DNA of 10,261 nt from Deltaproteobacteria bacterium (GTDB taxonomy: Bacteria > Desulfobacterota_B > Binatia > UBA9968), in contig JAPUHZ010000076.1 in assembly GCA_027297485.1 (NCBI GenBank), forward strand, positions 1 to 10,261, in the 5' to 3' direction. The notes under the pieces were generated by a model. The model searched no databases. It was given only the letters and a program-made list of their open reading frames with translations, and was not told the DNA's origin. The translations under genes were made by a program, and so were the position numbers. Below, piece after piece: positions 1-7,144 of this stretch (within the stretch, counting starts at the first letter, position 1; the number at the start of each line of letters is the position of its first letter).

Positions 1-1
1 G

Positions 2-154
2 GATTTGGATCTGATTCTTAATATCAGCGGCAACATTATGGGAAACACGATCTGCCCATTTGGCGATGCAGCCGCTATGCCGGCCGCCGCCTTTATCAAG
101 AAGTACCGTGAGGAGTTTGAGGACCATATTACACATAAGAAATGTCGAGTTTAG
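2..154 (+). CDS. nuoF: NADH-quinone oxidoreductase subunit F (NuoF), C-terminal fragment
   Basis: This is the last 50 codons of a gene that begins outside the window, ending in TAG. The translation contains ISGNIMGNTICPFGDAAAMP, followed by FIKKYREEFEDHI. In NuoF the cysteine in this block (GNTxCxxGDAAAMP) is the last ligand of the N3 [4Fe-4S] cluster, and the closing segment matches the usual end of the NADH-binding 51-kDa subunit of complex I. NuoF oxidises NADH via FMN in the peripheral arm on the cytoplasmic side of the membrane. Related diaphorase subunits (HoxF, FdsB) share the fold, but the GDAAAMP tail followed by the FxxxFExHI ending is most like NuoF. No nuoG follows: the next 460 bp is non-coding, so this is either the end of an operon or a rearranged complex I cluster. 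Confidence 0.88.
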   Translation, partial: DLDLILNISGNIMGNTICPFGDAAAMPAAAFIKKYREEFEDHITHKKCRV

Positions 155-163
155 TCAACGGCT

Positions 164-208
164 GTCAGCCTTCCGCTATGAGCTCTCAGCCAGAGAGCGG
201 AAGCTGAC
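164..208. repeat. Imperfect inverted repeat (hairpin) after nuoF
   Basis: The arms GTCAGCCTTCCGCT (164-177) and AGCGGAAGCTGAC (196-208) are complementary apart from one bulged C, giving a stem of about 13 bp around an 18-nt loop. It starts 10 bp after the nuoF stop. There is no T-run behind the right arm, so it is not a classical intrinsic terminator. It could still act as a 3'-end-protecting hairpin, or be a degenerate copy of an intergenic repeat, since CTGA/TCAG words recur just beyond it (204-221). Confidence 0.55.
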
Positions 209-223
209 TGCTGAGGCTGATAA

Positions 224-294
224 CTAATACAAACGTATTTAAATTTGTTACATTGAGGTTATTCCGAGGGGAAGGAGATTGAAGGACGAGGGAA
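224..294 (+). repeat. Dispersed repeat, diverged copy C
   Basis: This is a diverged copy of the repeat seen at 385-445 and 6781-6841. It starts with the identical 12-mer CTAATACAAACG and shares TTACATT, GGAAGGAG and CGAGGGAA in order, with several small gaps between. By hand alignment about 22 of the last 32 positions match copy A. It is preceded by CTGATAA, which also precedes the 6781 copy, so the repeat boundary may lie slightly upstream of 224. Confidence 0.45.
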
Positions 295-444
295 CCGAAC
301 GTGAGGTTTGGCGCAGGCCCAAACGGTAGGAATAATCACGTGAAGGGGTAGGGGTGGCGGCCCTCAAGGCACTGGCCCATTTCCCTCGGCCTGAAGCCTC
401 CTTCCACCGAGGAAATGTAAACTTACTTACTGCGTTTGTATTAG
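224..444. repeat. MITE-like unit with 12-bp terminal inverted repeats
   Basis: CTAATACAAACG at 224-235 recurs as its exact reverse complement, CGTTTGTATTAG, at 433-444. Similarity continues inward beyond the 12 bp: the left arm (224-294) shares TTACATT, GGAAGGAG and CGAGGGAA in the same order with the reverse complement of the right arm. The result is a 221-bp unit with imperfect inverted arms of about 65-70 bp and no transposase. No clear target-site duplication is visible at the edges. It may be a small non-autonomous mobile element, or two inverted copies of one repeat that happen to lie together. Confidence 0.5.
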
Positions 445-445
445 A
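385..445 (-). repeat. Dispersed repeat, copy A (inverted)
   Basis: The reverse complement of this stretch matches 6781-6841 at 57 of 61 positions without gaps. It can fold: CCTCGG and CCGAGG pair, with an inner TGGAAG/CTTCA helix. In this copy flanking bases extend the outer stem to about 11 bp (CATTTCC next to CTCGG against CCGAGGAAATG, with one bulge). The four differences fall at all three codon positions in the only long open reading of the repeat, which does not favour coding selection. It could be a mobile hairpin element or a structured RNA. Confidence 0.75.
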
Positions 446-617
446 AGCAACGGATTGTCTGTGGTCCAGGGGGTTTCTCCGTAAACCAGCTCGCGGGGTG
501 AAAACATCCCTCGGGCAACCTGAGTATTGCAAGCTTAGATTTCTTGAGAATGATCATCCTTTCGTAAAAAAATATTAACGGGCAGACTTTTCTGTGTCCT
601 TTGCACCCAGCAAGAAA

Positions 618-1897
618 ATGGCCGACTACCCGCTGCTGGATGCATTGAGGCGGCGGTGACGCCGCTTTGGTCTAGGCACGAAGATGGACATTGTTCCTCT
701 CACCTACCGCAGCCGCCACGACCCGTTTCCTTTGACCGAAGACGAAGAGGTCTTTCTGGTCTTTGCCGGGTGGGGCATTACCGGTTGCGCCTTAGCCGAT
801 TTGCCCTATGCGGAGGGGGGAGGTGGTACCATAATGGCAGGGCTAATAGGCCGTACCGCGACTAGTGGTAGCTCTTCCCTTTGGTCGACCGCGGGGTTCA
901 AATCCCGTGGTCGATATAATTTAGCTTAGAGAGAAAACCTGATAGAACTCTACCGCCCTTGCCGGGTCAAGATTAAAAACGGGAGATCCGCGCCACCTCT
1001 TGCGCCGATGTTCAACCTCAACGTCAATCAGTGGTCTCTCTATGCTCCTAGGAGCACATACTTTCTTCCGATTAACGAACTTACCTTCATGTATATCAAT
1101 GGGCTTCTGGAGCTTTTCAACGAAACCACGGGTGCCTTTATATTAGACGAGTGAACGAACCTTCAGCCGGCCGGAATCGGGCGGTTTGCGCGCAGCAAAG
1201 GGGGGCACTTAGAGAACGATCCAAAGGGTGGCCGTATTATAGCCGTACAGCGGCTCGAACTGATGGGTTCCGAGGTGGCGACGATCGAGCAGGGAATGAT
1301 GCTCCAGAACCTGGGACTTATGACTTAAGCCATGGGATTGGGCGGCTTTTCCAATTTTGCCGAGCATGAATCCGGCTGGTTTGAGGCGCTTGGGTTTCGC
1401 CTGGAACAGATGCCCACAAGTCGTTACCTAGGAGTTAATCGGTTTGTCGCTACAATGATGCGTCTGCCTGGTCGCGACGCTCCGGTCCTATATCCCATTG
1501 GTCTAGAGCGCAATGGGAGCGCTTTGATCAAACCCTACTGCCCTCCCTATTATCCTCAATGGAGGCGGCCGTGCGGGCCGTTATCGAGATCAAGTTTGGA
1601 GCCAAAGGCGTTTTTCGAAGGGGCATACGCAGGAGCGCGTGGCAAGATCCCGCTGCTATTTCCGGAGAGATTCCTGAGATCAGTGAAGCTGCCATTGATG
1701 CCACCGTCGCTTACTGTTCCTATATATACAATCATTACAAACGGTTTCCCGCCTATATCCCTCCTTTTCGGACGGTTACTGGGTTTCAAGCGAGCCACCT
1801 CGATCTCGAATTCTACGACCGCTTCTATCGCCCTGAGGCGCTAAGCGAGACTCAAAGGCAGCACCAGGCACGCTGGCATAACAACACGGGAAGATGA
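618..1897 (+). pseudogene. Nitroreductase-like conserved protein, disrupted by four stops and a frameshift
   Basis: One reading frame stays meaningful from ATG 618 (MADYPLLDAL...) to about 1555, but stops interrupt it at 657-659 (TGA), 927-929 (TAG), 1152-1154 (TGA) and 1326-1328 (TAA). A one-base deletion near 1555-1558 (YYP then SMEAAVRAV, with the S codon short by one base) moves the frame to one that runs cleanly to the TGA at 1895-1897. The repaired product is about 425 residues. Its N-terminal block LTEDEEVFLVFAGWGITG resembles the start of SagB/nitroreductase-like FMN proteins. Later blocks (YFLPINELTFMYINGLLE, GMMLQNLGLM, FYDRFYRPEALSETQR) I remember only from conserved proteins of unclear function. 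The 870-930 segment is the most eroded. It sits directly upstream of an SRPBCC gene that is also broken. Function is not established; pseudogene status is well supported because all three stop codons occur. Confidence 0.82.
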
Positions 1898-1898
1898 T

Positions 1899-2378
1899 GT
1901 GGCCAGCAGCGATTATCACTTTCTCACGCACTGGCGATTGGAGGGCACGCAAGAAGAAGTTTATCAAATATTGCAGAATCCCACCGAGCTGGTCCGCTGG
2001 TCGCCGACAGTCTATCTTGACTTGCAAGAGTTAAACCATGGCGATGAAAGGGGCATTGGCAAAGTGGTTATCCATACGAGAGGTTGGCTGCCCTATACGT
2101 TGCGCTGGCAGTTTCGGGTCAAGGAAACGCGATATCCCTGTGGGTTTACACTAGAGGCCTGGGGAGACTTCGTCGGGCGTGGAATTTGGACCTTTGAGCA
2201 GGATGGATCATGGGTGAACATCACCTATGATTGGCAGATCCGGGCTGAAAAGCCGCTCTTGCGTTAGTTGTCTTTACTGATGAAGCCGATTTTTTCCGCA
2301 AACCATAGAGGGGCGATGGCGAAGGGTGAAGAAAGCCTACGCTTGGAGTTAGCACGACGCCAGGGGCAAAAACCCTAA
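1899..2378 (+). pseudogene. SRPBCC (START/Bet v1-like) family protein with an in-frame stop
   Basis: The frame begins at GTG 1899, one base past the preceding stop, and reads ASSDYHFLTHWRLEGTQEEVYQIL, then WSPTVYLDLQELNHGDERGIG, a long strand region, and WVNITYDWQIRAEKPLLR. This pattern (a strand, a helix with a PxxV-like region, then alternating beta strands) is typical of SRPBCC hydrophobic-ligand-binding proteins of about 150-160 residues. A TAG at 2265-2267 stops it at 122 residues, yet the same frame continues LSLLMKPIFSANHRGAMAKG and runs to TAA at 2376-2378. That restores the C-terminal helix and the normal length (about 159 residues). The stop is consistent with TGG or TAC/TAT changed to TAG. 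A shortened protein might still be made, but loss of the long C-terminal helix that closes the ligand cavity argues against function. It probably formed an operon with the pseudogene upstream. Confidence 0.8.
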
Positions 2379-2480
2379 GAGCATAATCAACACTGTAAGC
2401 TTTCTTGGCGTCATTGTCCTGCCCTCCCTTTCGGCTATCTTTTCGACCTGGCAGGCTCTTACCGCCCGACATAGGCAATC

Positions 2481-5400
2481 TTGCCTTCAATTTTCGGAAC
2501 AACTCGATGGACATTTCTTCCGCATTCGGGTAATGATTTTCCCGTGAAAGGTTCGCTGACCAGCCAAACTTCCGGACAAGTAGGAAGGCTCTCTCAACAA
2601 CGAGGCCGCTTATACTTCTTGCGCGGCGCCGTGGAGATACTTGAAGGTGATCCGTGGTCAGTCGAGGCGACCGTTCAGGGGACCCGCCGGTACTTCGTAA
2701 GCATCTCAGGGAAAAAGCAATCTCTTAGTGTGTCGTGCACCTGTCCGTACTACGAGGGATACCGGGAGACCTGTAAGCATATCTGGGCAACGCTATTGGC
2801 TGCCGAAGAACAGGGCTATTTGGTGGGGGCAGGGAATAGCAGGCCTCTGCAGATCGAGGAGGCGGACCCAGCGGTTTTTCCTGATGAGAACGATGACGTT
2901 ATACAGCAGCCAAGAGCGGGACACCCGTCGGGTTCGAGCTGGAAGCAGCATCTGATAAGCATCCGTGGAGCCATGGAGGAAGAAACTCCCTATCAAAGCA
3001 CCGCATGGCCGCCGGATCGAGAAATTATTTATGTGGTGGACATCTCGGCCACACTCTCGAGCCAGAAGCTTGCGGTCGAAGTAGCCTATCACGAACCCAA
3101 GAGAGACGGCGAATGGGGCAAGCTCAAGTCACGAAAAATACGCTTCAGCCAAATCTCCCAGCTCCCCAACCCGGCCGATAGGCAGATCATGTCCATCCTG
3201 CTAGGAGCGAAAGAGGATACAAACATGTGGTCGATCTACCATTACTCTCCCTACTATGAGTCTGCCCCTTCCAGCTACCTCCTCTCTGAGCCCCTGTGGG
3301 ATGTGGCACTTCCTCTGGTGTGCGCTACGGGCCGCTGTCGTCTGCGCAGGTCGGTCAATGACCCTGAACTTAAGCCGGTCCAATGGGATGACGGGGAGCC
3401 ATGGGAGTTTTACCTCAAGCTCGCGCTCGATGAATCCGGCGAGCGTTACTCCGTTACAGGCTGCTTGCGGCGGGACGAGGAGGAGATGGCCCTCTCGACA
3501 CCGCTAATGCTCATCAAAGGAGGCTTGGTGTTCTACGAAGACCAGGTCGCCCGTCTTCAGGACTTCGGATCGTTCGGCTGGATATCTCTTTTACGCGAGA
3601 GGGAATTTTTTTCCGTTCCGGTTAAACAAGCAGACGACTTTGTCACCGGGCTCTTCGGTCTGCCCCGATGGCCCCGTTTGGAACTGCCGGAAGAACTTAG
3701 GGTTGAAGAGATTTCACTCAAGCCAAAACCTCAGTTGATGCTAAAGACAGGAGAGCAGCGTTCATGGAGCCGGGATCGGCTGGTGGGAGAGTTGTCCTTT
3801 GAATACGACGCCGAGGTCATCTCATACAGACGCCCAGGACGAGGAGTTTATCAGAAGGAGCGGCGTCGCCTGATCGCGCGTGACGTTGGGGCTGAGCTCG
3901 CCGCGGAGAAACGGCTTAAGGAACTCGGTTTTCGGAGGACCTCCTTTACCGAGGATCAAGAACTGGAGTTGCCGCCAAACCGTCTCCCCACAGTGGTCCG
4001 CGCGTTGCTCAATGAGGGATGGCACGTAGAGGCTCAAGGCAAACTATACCGGATGCCCGGCCAGTTCCGCATCGAGGTCAGTTCTGGAGTCGATTGGTTT
4101 GAATTGCGCGGCGGCGCCCAATTCGACGAGACCATGGTCAAGCTCCCCGAACTGCTGAGGGCCTTAAAGCGGGGCGAGACCACCGTCAGGCTGGATGACG
4201 GCACGTTCGGCATGCTCCCGGAGGAGTGGGTCAAAAAGTACGGCCTCCTTGCCGGTCTCGGAACCGTTCAAGAAGACCACCTGCGATTCACGCGGCAGCA
4301 GATCGGTCTCCTGGATGCCTTGCTCGCCTCGGAACCCCAGGTGACTGGCGATGCCGTATTCGAGCGGGCGCGCGCAGAGCTCCAAAGGTTCGAGCGAATC
4401 GAGCCTGCCCATCCCCCTTCCGGTTTTGTCGGCCAATTGCGTGATTACCAGCGCGATGGACTAGGATGGCTCTGCTTTCTCCAGCGATTCGGCTTCGGTG
4501 GTTGTCTGGCTGACGACATGGGGCTCGGCAAGACCGTGCAGGTGCTCGCGTTGCTCGATTCACGCCGCGAGCTGCGCGCCAATGGCACTCCTGCAAAGAC
4601 CGACGCTCGAATGCGACCCGGCCCGTCTCTGGTGGTCGTGCCGAGATCGCTGGTGTTTCATTGGAAGCAAGAAGCCGCTCGGTTCACCCCCAAGCTGCGA
4701 GTCCTCGACCACACGGGGATGGCGCGCCTGAAACCCGGCGGCCACTTTGACGGATACGACCTGGTAATCACAACCTACGGCACGCTCCGGAGTGACGCCG
4801 TCCTTTTTAAAGACGTGTCCTTCGACTATTGCATCCTGGACGAAGCGCAGACGATCAAGAATGCGCGGACCTTATCGGCAAAGGCCGTGCGCTTGTTGCG
4901 GGCCGACCACCGTTTGGCGCTCAGCGGCACGCCCGTGGAAAACCACCTAGGGGAGCTCTGGAGTCTGTTTGAATTCTTGAATCCCGGCATGCTGGGCAAC
5001 GCCTCGGTGTTCCGGATGGGAGGTGTCAAGGGGCGCAACCCCGATGTCAAAACCCGCAGCCTGCTGGCGCGCGCCCTGAGGCCTTTTATCCTACGCCGCA
5101 CAAAGGGGCAGGTCGCCCGGGAGCTACCGCAAAAAACGGAACAGACCCTTTACTGCGAGTTGGAGCCTCGGCAAAGGAAGCTCTACGACGAGCTGCGCCA
5201 ATACTACCGCTCCCGGGTGCTCACCCATCTGGAGCGCGACGGCATGAACAAAGTAAAGTTTCAGGTCCTCGAAGCGTTGCTCCGGCTGCGTCAGGTCGCC
5301 TGCCACCCTGGGTTGATCGACAAGACCAGGGTCGCCGAGCCGAGCGCCAAGATCGTCGTGCTCCTTTCACAGATCGACCAAGTGCTCGAGGAGGGCCACA

Positions 5401-5849
5401 AGGCCCTGGTTTTCTCGCAATTCACGAGCTTCCTCGCGATCGTGCGTGACCGGCTAGATCGAGCCAATATTCCTTATTCCTACCTGGACGGTCGCACGCG
5501 TGACCGAAAAGCCAGAGTCGAGTGCTTCCAAAACGATCCTAACCTCAAGTTATTTCTCATCAGCCTCAAGGCGGGAGGCTTGGGCCTTAACCTGACCGCC
5601 GCCGACTACGTCTACCTGCTGGACCCCTGGTGGAACCCCGCGGTCGAGGCCCAGGCGATCGACCGTACCCACCGCATCGGCCAAACACGTCAGGTCTTCG
5701 CCTACCGCCTGATTGCCCAAGATACGGTCGAAGAGAAAGTTGTGGAGCTTCAGAAAACCAAACGAGACCTCGCCGACGCCATTATCAATGCAGACAACAG
5801 CCTGATTCAAAATCTCAGCCGGGAGGATTTAGAGCTTCTGCTCTCATGA
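2481..5849 (+). CDS. SWIM zinc-finger / SNF2-family helicase-like ATPase
   Basis: Intact 1122-residue protein. The SWIM zinc finger is at residues 86-100 (C86, C88, C98, H100: CxC-x9-CxH). A long middle region, probably the bacterial SNF2-associated domain, follows. The ATPase core has Walker A DDMGLGKT (678-685), DEAQ Walker B (787-790), SGTP motif III (815-818), and the RRTKGQ and AGGLGLNL motifs. DPWWNP begins at 1048 and the arginine-finger motif RTHRIGQ spans 1062-1068. Proteins of this type are double-stranded DNA translocases of the Swi2/Snf2 superfamily, with roles in chromatin-like or RNA polymerase remodelling; the specific bacterial role is unknown. The start is uncertain. TTG 2481 has no clear ribosome binding site, and GTG 2544 (residue 22) is an equally plausible start just before the conserved region. 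No ATG precedes the SWIM motif in frame. The C-terminal half looks more GC-rich than the N-terminal half by eye. Confidence 0.93.
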   Translation: MPSIFGTTRWTFLPHSGNDFPVKGSLTSQTSGQVGRLSQQRGRLYFLRGAVEILEGDPWSVEATVQGTRRYFVSISGKKQSLSVSCTCPYYEGYRETCKHIWATLLAAEEQGYLVGAGNSRPLQIEEADPAVFPDENDDVIQQPRAGHPSGSSWKQHLISIRGAMEEETPYQSTAWPPDREIIYVVDISATLSSQKLAVEVAYHEPKRDGEWGKLKSRKIRFSQISQLPNPADRQIMSILLGAKEDTNMWSIYHYSPYYESAPSSYLLSEPLWDVALPLVCATGRCRLRRSVNDPELKPVQWDDGEPWEFYLKLALDESGERYSVTGCLRRDEEEMALSTPLMLIKGGLVFYEDQVARLQDFGSFGWISLLREREFFSVPVKQADDFVTGLFGLPRWPRLELPEELRVEEISLKPKPQLMLKTGEQRSWSRDRLVGELSFEYDAEVISYRRPGRGVYQKERRRLIARDVGAELAAEKRLKELGFRRTSFTEDQELELPPNRLPTVVRALLNEGWHVEAQGKLYRMPGQFRIEVSSGVDWFELRGGAQFDETMVKLPELLRALKRGETTVRLDDGTFGMLPEEWVKKYGLLAGLGTVQEDHLRFTRQQIGLLDALLASEPQVTGDAVFERARAELQRFERIEPAHPPSGFVGQLRDYQRDGLGWLCFLQRFGFGGCLADDMGLGKTVQVLALLDSRRELRANGTPAKTDARMRPGPSLVVVPRSLVFHWKQEAARFTPKLRVLDHTGMARLKPGGHFDGYDLVITTYGTLRSDAVLFKDVSFDYCILDEAQTIKNARTLSAKAVRLLRADHRLALSGTPVENHLGELWSLFEFLNPGMLGNASVFRMGGVKGRNPDVKTRSLLARALRPFILRRTKGQVARELPQKTEQTLYCELEPRQRKLYDELRQYYRSRVLTHLERDGMNKVKFQVLEALLRLRQVACHPGLIDKTRVAEPSAKIVVLLSQIDQVLEEGHKALVFSQFTSFLAIVRDRLDRANIPYSYLDGRTRDRKARVECFQNDPNLKLFLISLKAGGLGLNLTAADYVYLLDPWWNPAVEAQAIDRTHRIGQTRQVFAYRLIAQDTVEEKVVELQKTKRDLADAIINADNSLIQNLSREDLELLLS

Positions 5850-6094
5850 GTAATGCAGACCGCCATGGGGAGGAGTTGTCGGGTTAGATAATTAAATAGA
5901 AGGAAACATAACATTGGCGGAAAGTGAGGCTTAATTATCCGACGACCACAACCGGCAACCAAAAAATCTATCAGATTAAGAATTTCAATCTTTGGCTCTC
6001 GTAGGTCCTCTTCGGCTCGGGTTTGCGGGTAAAATTCGGACAATGACAAGACAAACCTACACGAGTGAGGTGGTGGATCTCGCAAGTCACCTTT
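5850..6094. other. Non-coding gap between convergent loci
   Basis: The gap separates the SNF2 gene (plus strand) from the higA remnant (minus strand), so two transcription units converge here. Apart from the inverted repeat at 5887-5939 I see nothing identifiable; the short open frames on the minus strand have no family resemblance. Confidence 0.5.
5887..5939. repeat. Inverted repeat downstream of the SNF2 gene
   Basis: GATAATTAA (5887-5895) is exactly complementary to TTAATTATC (5931-5939), with a 35-nt spacer. TCGG lies 4 nt before the left arm and CCGA directly overlaps the end of the right arm, so an imperfect extension is possible. There is no T-tract, so this is not a standard intrinsic terminator, although its place 38 bp after the SNF2 stop is where one would be expected. 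Confidence 0.35.
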
Positions 6095-6392
6095 TTATGC
6101 AGCCGCCCGCGCCCGAACGCGCACGGCCACGGCTGGCCAGGTAGACTGTCTTGCAACGCGGAGGTCATAGTCAGCCTGAAGGCCGATCCATATTTCCGGT
6201 GACACTCTGAAGTACTTGCCGAGTCGCAAAGCTGTATCCGCCGTAATGGCCCTTCGGCGGTTCACAATTGCGCTGATTCTCCCAGGGGGCACGTCTATAT
6301 CACGTGCGAGCTGGTTGATGGAAATCCATGAAGTCCTCTAAAAGGACCTCACCTGGATGGATGGGCTTCAATTCTGCGCGTTTCCCTGACAT
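6095..6392 (-). pseudogene. higA: HigA-type antitoxin (XRE/HTH), frameshifted
   Basis: On the minus strand a strong ribosome binding site (GGAGG, 5 nt spacing) precedes ATG at 6392, and the reading MSGKRAELKPIHPGEVLLEDFM is the classic HigA N-terminus. The frame then fails near 6322-6328. It resumes in another frame as ISINQLARDIDVPPGRIS, then the helix-turn-helix core (NRRRAITADTALRLGKYF) and the WIGLQADYDLRVAR tail, ending at TAA 6095-6097. Compared with the family, about four residues at the break (usually ExLG-like) are missing, consistent with a deletion of about 11 bp. The total of 298 bp is not a multiple of three. HigA normally binds its toxin HigB and represses the operon; the broken gene can make only the first 27 or so residues from its own start. 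It follows the higB remnant by 19 bp in the usual toxin-first order. Confidence 0.9.
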
Positions 6393-6411
6393 CTTTTCCT
6401 CCCGTAATCAC

Positions 6412-6689
6412 TCAGTGATAATCCGTAATCTCTACGTCGTGGGTGCGCCCGTCCTTCCATCTGAAGCAGATGGCCACTGGTAGTTAATCCAAATACAATA
6501 CTGACCTTTGCGGTCACCCGAAAGCTTTTCGAGGCGACTGCCTGGCAATACCGACAAGTCTTTCAAAGTTCGCGCCTGATGCAGGTATAGCAATCGTCAC
6601 CGAGCCTGCCTTTCGATCGAACGGTACTTTGGAGCCATCCGATCTTCAAAAAGGGTTTTAGTTTGTTTATCTCTAGACGATTCGATCAC
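6412..6689 (-). pseudogene. higB: HigB-type toxin (RelE-superfamily mRNA interferase), disrupted
   Basis: This has to be pieced together on the minus strand. GTG at 6689 starts VIESSRDKQTKTLF. An extra T in the run of six that follows (about 6648-6653) shifts the frame to EDRMAPKYRSIERQAR. An in-frame TGA at 6597-6599 stands where the family has arginine. The same frame resumes RLLYLHQARTLKDL, then RLEKLSGDRKGQY and a strand ending in INYQW. A missing base near 6473 shifts the frame to ICFRWKDGRTHDVEITDYH, stopping at TGA 6412-6414. These blocks match HigB/RelE-like ribosome-dependent mRNA interferases of about 92 residues, including the KGDRxGQYxI core and the C-terminal VEIxDYH. With two frameshifts and one nonsense codon no toxin can be made. 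It precedes the higA remnant. Confidence 0.87.
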
Positions 6690-6698
6690 CTAATCGAA

Positions 6699-6735
6699 GC
6701 TATCACGCAGGACGTAATACGTCCAGCGTGATAGC
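6699..6735. promoter_or_regulatory. 37-bp near-perfect palindrome, candidate HigA operator
   Basis: The left arm GCTATCACGCAGGACGTA (6699-6716) and right arm TACGTCCAGCGTGATAGC (6718-6735) are complementary at 17 of 18 positions around a single central A at 6717. On the minus strand it ends 9 bp before the GTG of higB, and its centre reads TATTAC, a possible -10 element. HigA and related HTH antitoxins repress their own operon through palindromes in this position, so it is likely the operator, though the arms are longer than a typical single HTH site. It has stayed almost perfect although both genes it would control are broken. It could instead be a hairpin or mobile element. Confidence 0.6.
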
Positions 6736-6780
6736 CAGCTTACAGCGATTCCGCATTCGTTATTGAAAGGGTCTGATAAA

Positions 6781-6841
6781 TCTAATACAAGCGCAGTAAG
6801 TGAGTTTACATTCCCTCGGTGGAAGGAGCCTTCAGGCCGAG
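6781..6841 (+). repeat. Dispersed repeat, copy B
   Basis: Direct-strand copy of the repeat whose inverted copy is at 385-445; 57 of 61 bases match with no gaps. Similarity stops abruptly on both sides, apart from a CTGATAA just upstream that is also found before copy C. The TCCCTCGG...CCGAG hairpin is retained, and the flank (AGAGGAA) partly re-pairs with TTCCCTC. No inverted partner is found downstream, so this is a solo end rather than a full 221-bp unit. It lies about 90 bp upstream of the higB remnant. Confidence 0.78.
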
Positions 6842-7140
6842 AGGAAAGTACTCGTCAGACTCTTATTGATTTTCCTTGGCCTTGAAGGTCGAAAAAATGC
6901 TATCCAGGCATGGCAGGAATGCTAGGTGCGCAAATGGGAGGGGTGTTTTACCTGACGTACAAGTTCTTGATTTCAGGGTGGACGCAACTCTTTTCTCCTC
7001 ATAGGCCCCTGTGAGTTCCGGGGATATATTTAGTGCTTTCCATTGCTGTGAGTTAGAAGATTCCCCTGCCCCCTCGGAAAGTGCCCCGCGGCCCCTGATT
7101 TTCCCAGCTAGGATAGTCGAGCATACGATGATTGCAGGAG
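6842..7140. other. Unassigned 300-bp stretch
   Basis: No reading frame on either strand longer than a few dozen codons resembles a family I know, and I see no tRNA, strong hairpin or terminator. Given the surrounding decay, it may be the remains of an older gene eroded past recognition, but the sequence alone does not show that. Confidence 0.4.
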
Positions 7141-7144
7141 GTCC

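Larger units (their letters stand above)
155..617. other. Gene-free stretch with hairpin and repeat unit
   Basis: I find no convincing gene here. Short open frames exist on both strands but have no recognisable domain or ribosome binding site. The stretch holds a hairpin (164-208), a 221-bp unit bounded by inverted copies of a repeat (224-444), a small internal hairpin with GTTTGG/CCAAAC arms (306-324), and about 170 bp of unassigned sequence before the pseudogene at 618. Confidence 0.6.

Noticed and set aside
164..208. Intrinsic terminator of nuoF
   Set aside because: The stem is adequate but no T-run follows it, so it is reported only as a hairpin.
248..532. 94-codon open frame on the minus strand
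   Set aside because: No ribosome binding site or recognisable family; it overlaps the repeat unit, and the differences between repeat copies do not show a coding pattern.
885..914. tRNA-like T-arm (GTTCAAATCC) inside an 11-bp inverted repeat
   Set aside because: The T-stem has an extra G, there is no acceptor, D or anticodon arm of proper size around it, and the stretch falls within the reading frame of the nitroreductase-like pseudogene.
657..1328. Stop-codon readthrough or recoding (e.g. selenocysteine at TGA) in the 618-1897 gene
   Set aside because: TGA, TAG and TAA all occur in the same frame, a frameshift follows, and no recoding structure is evident; decay is simpler.
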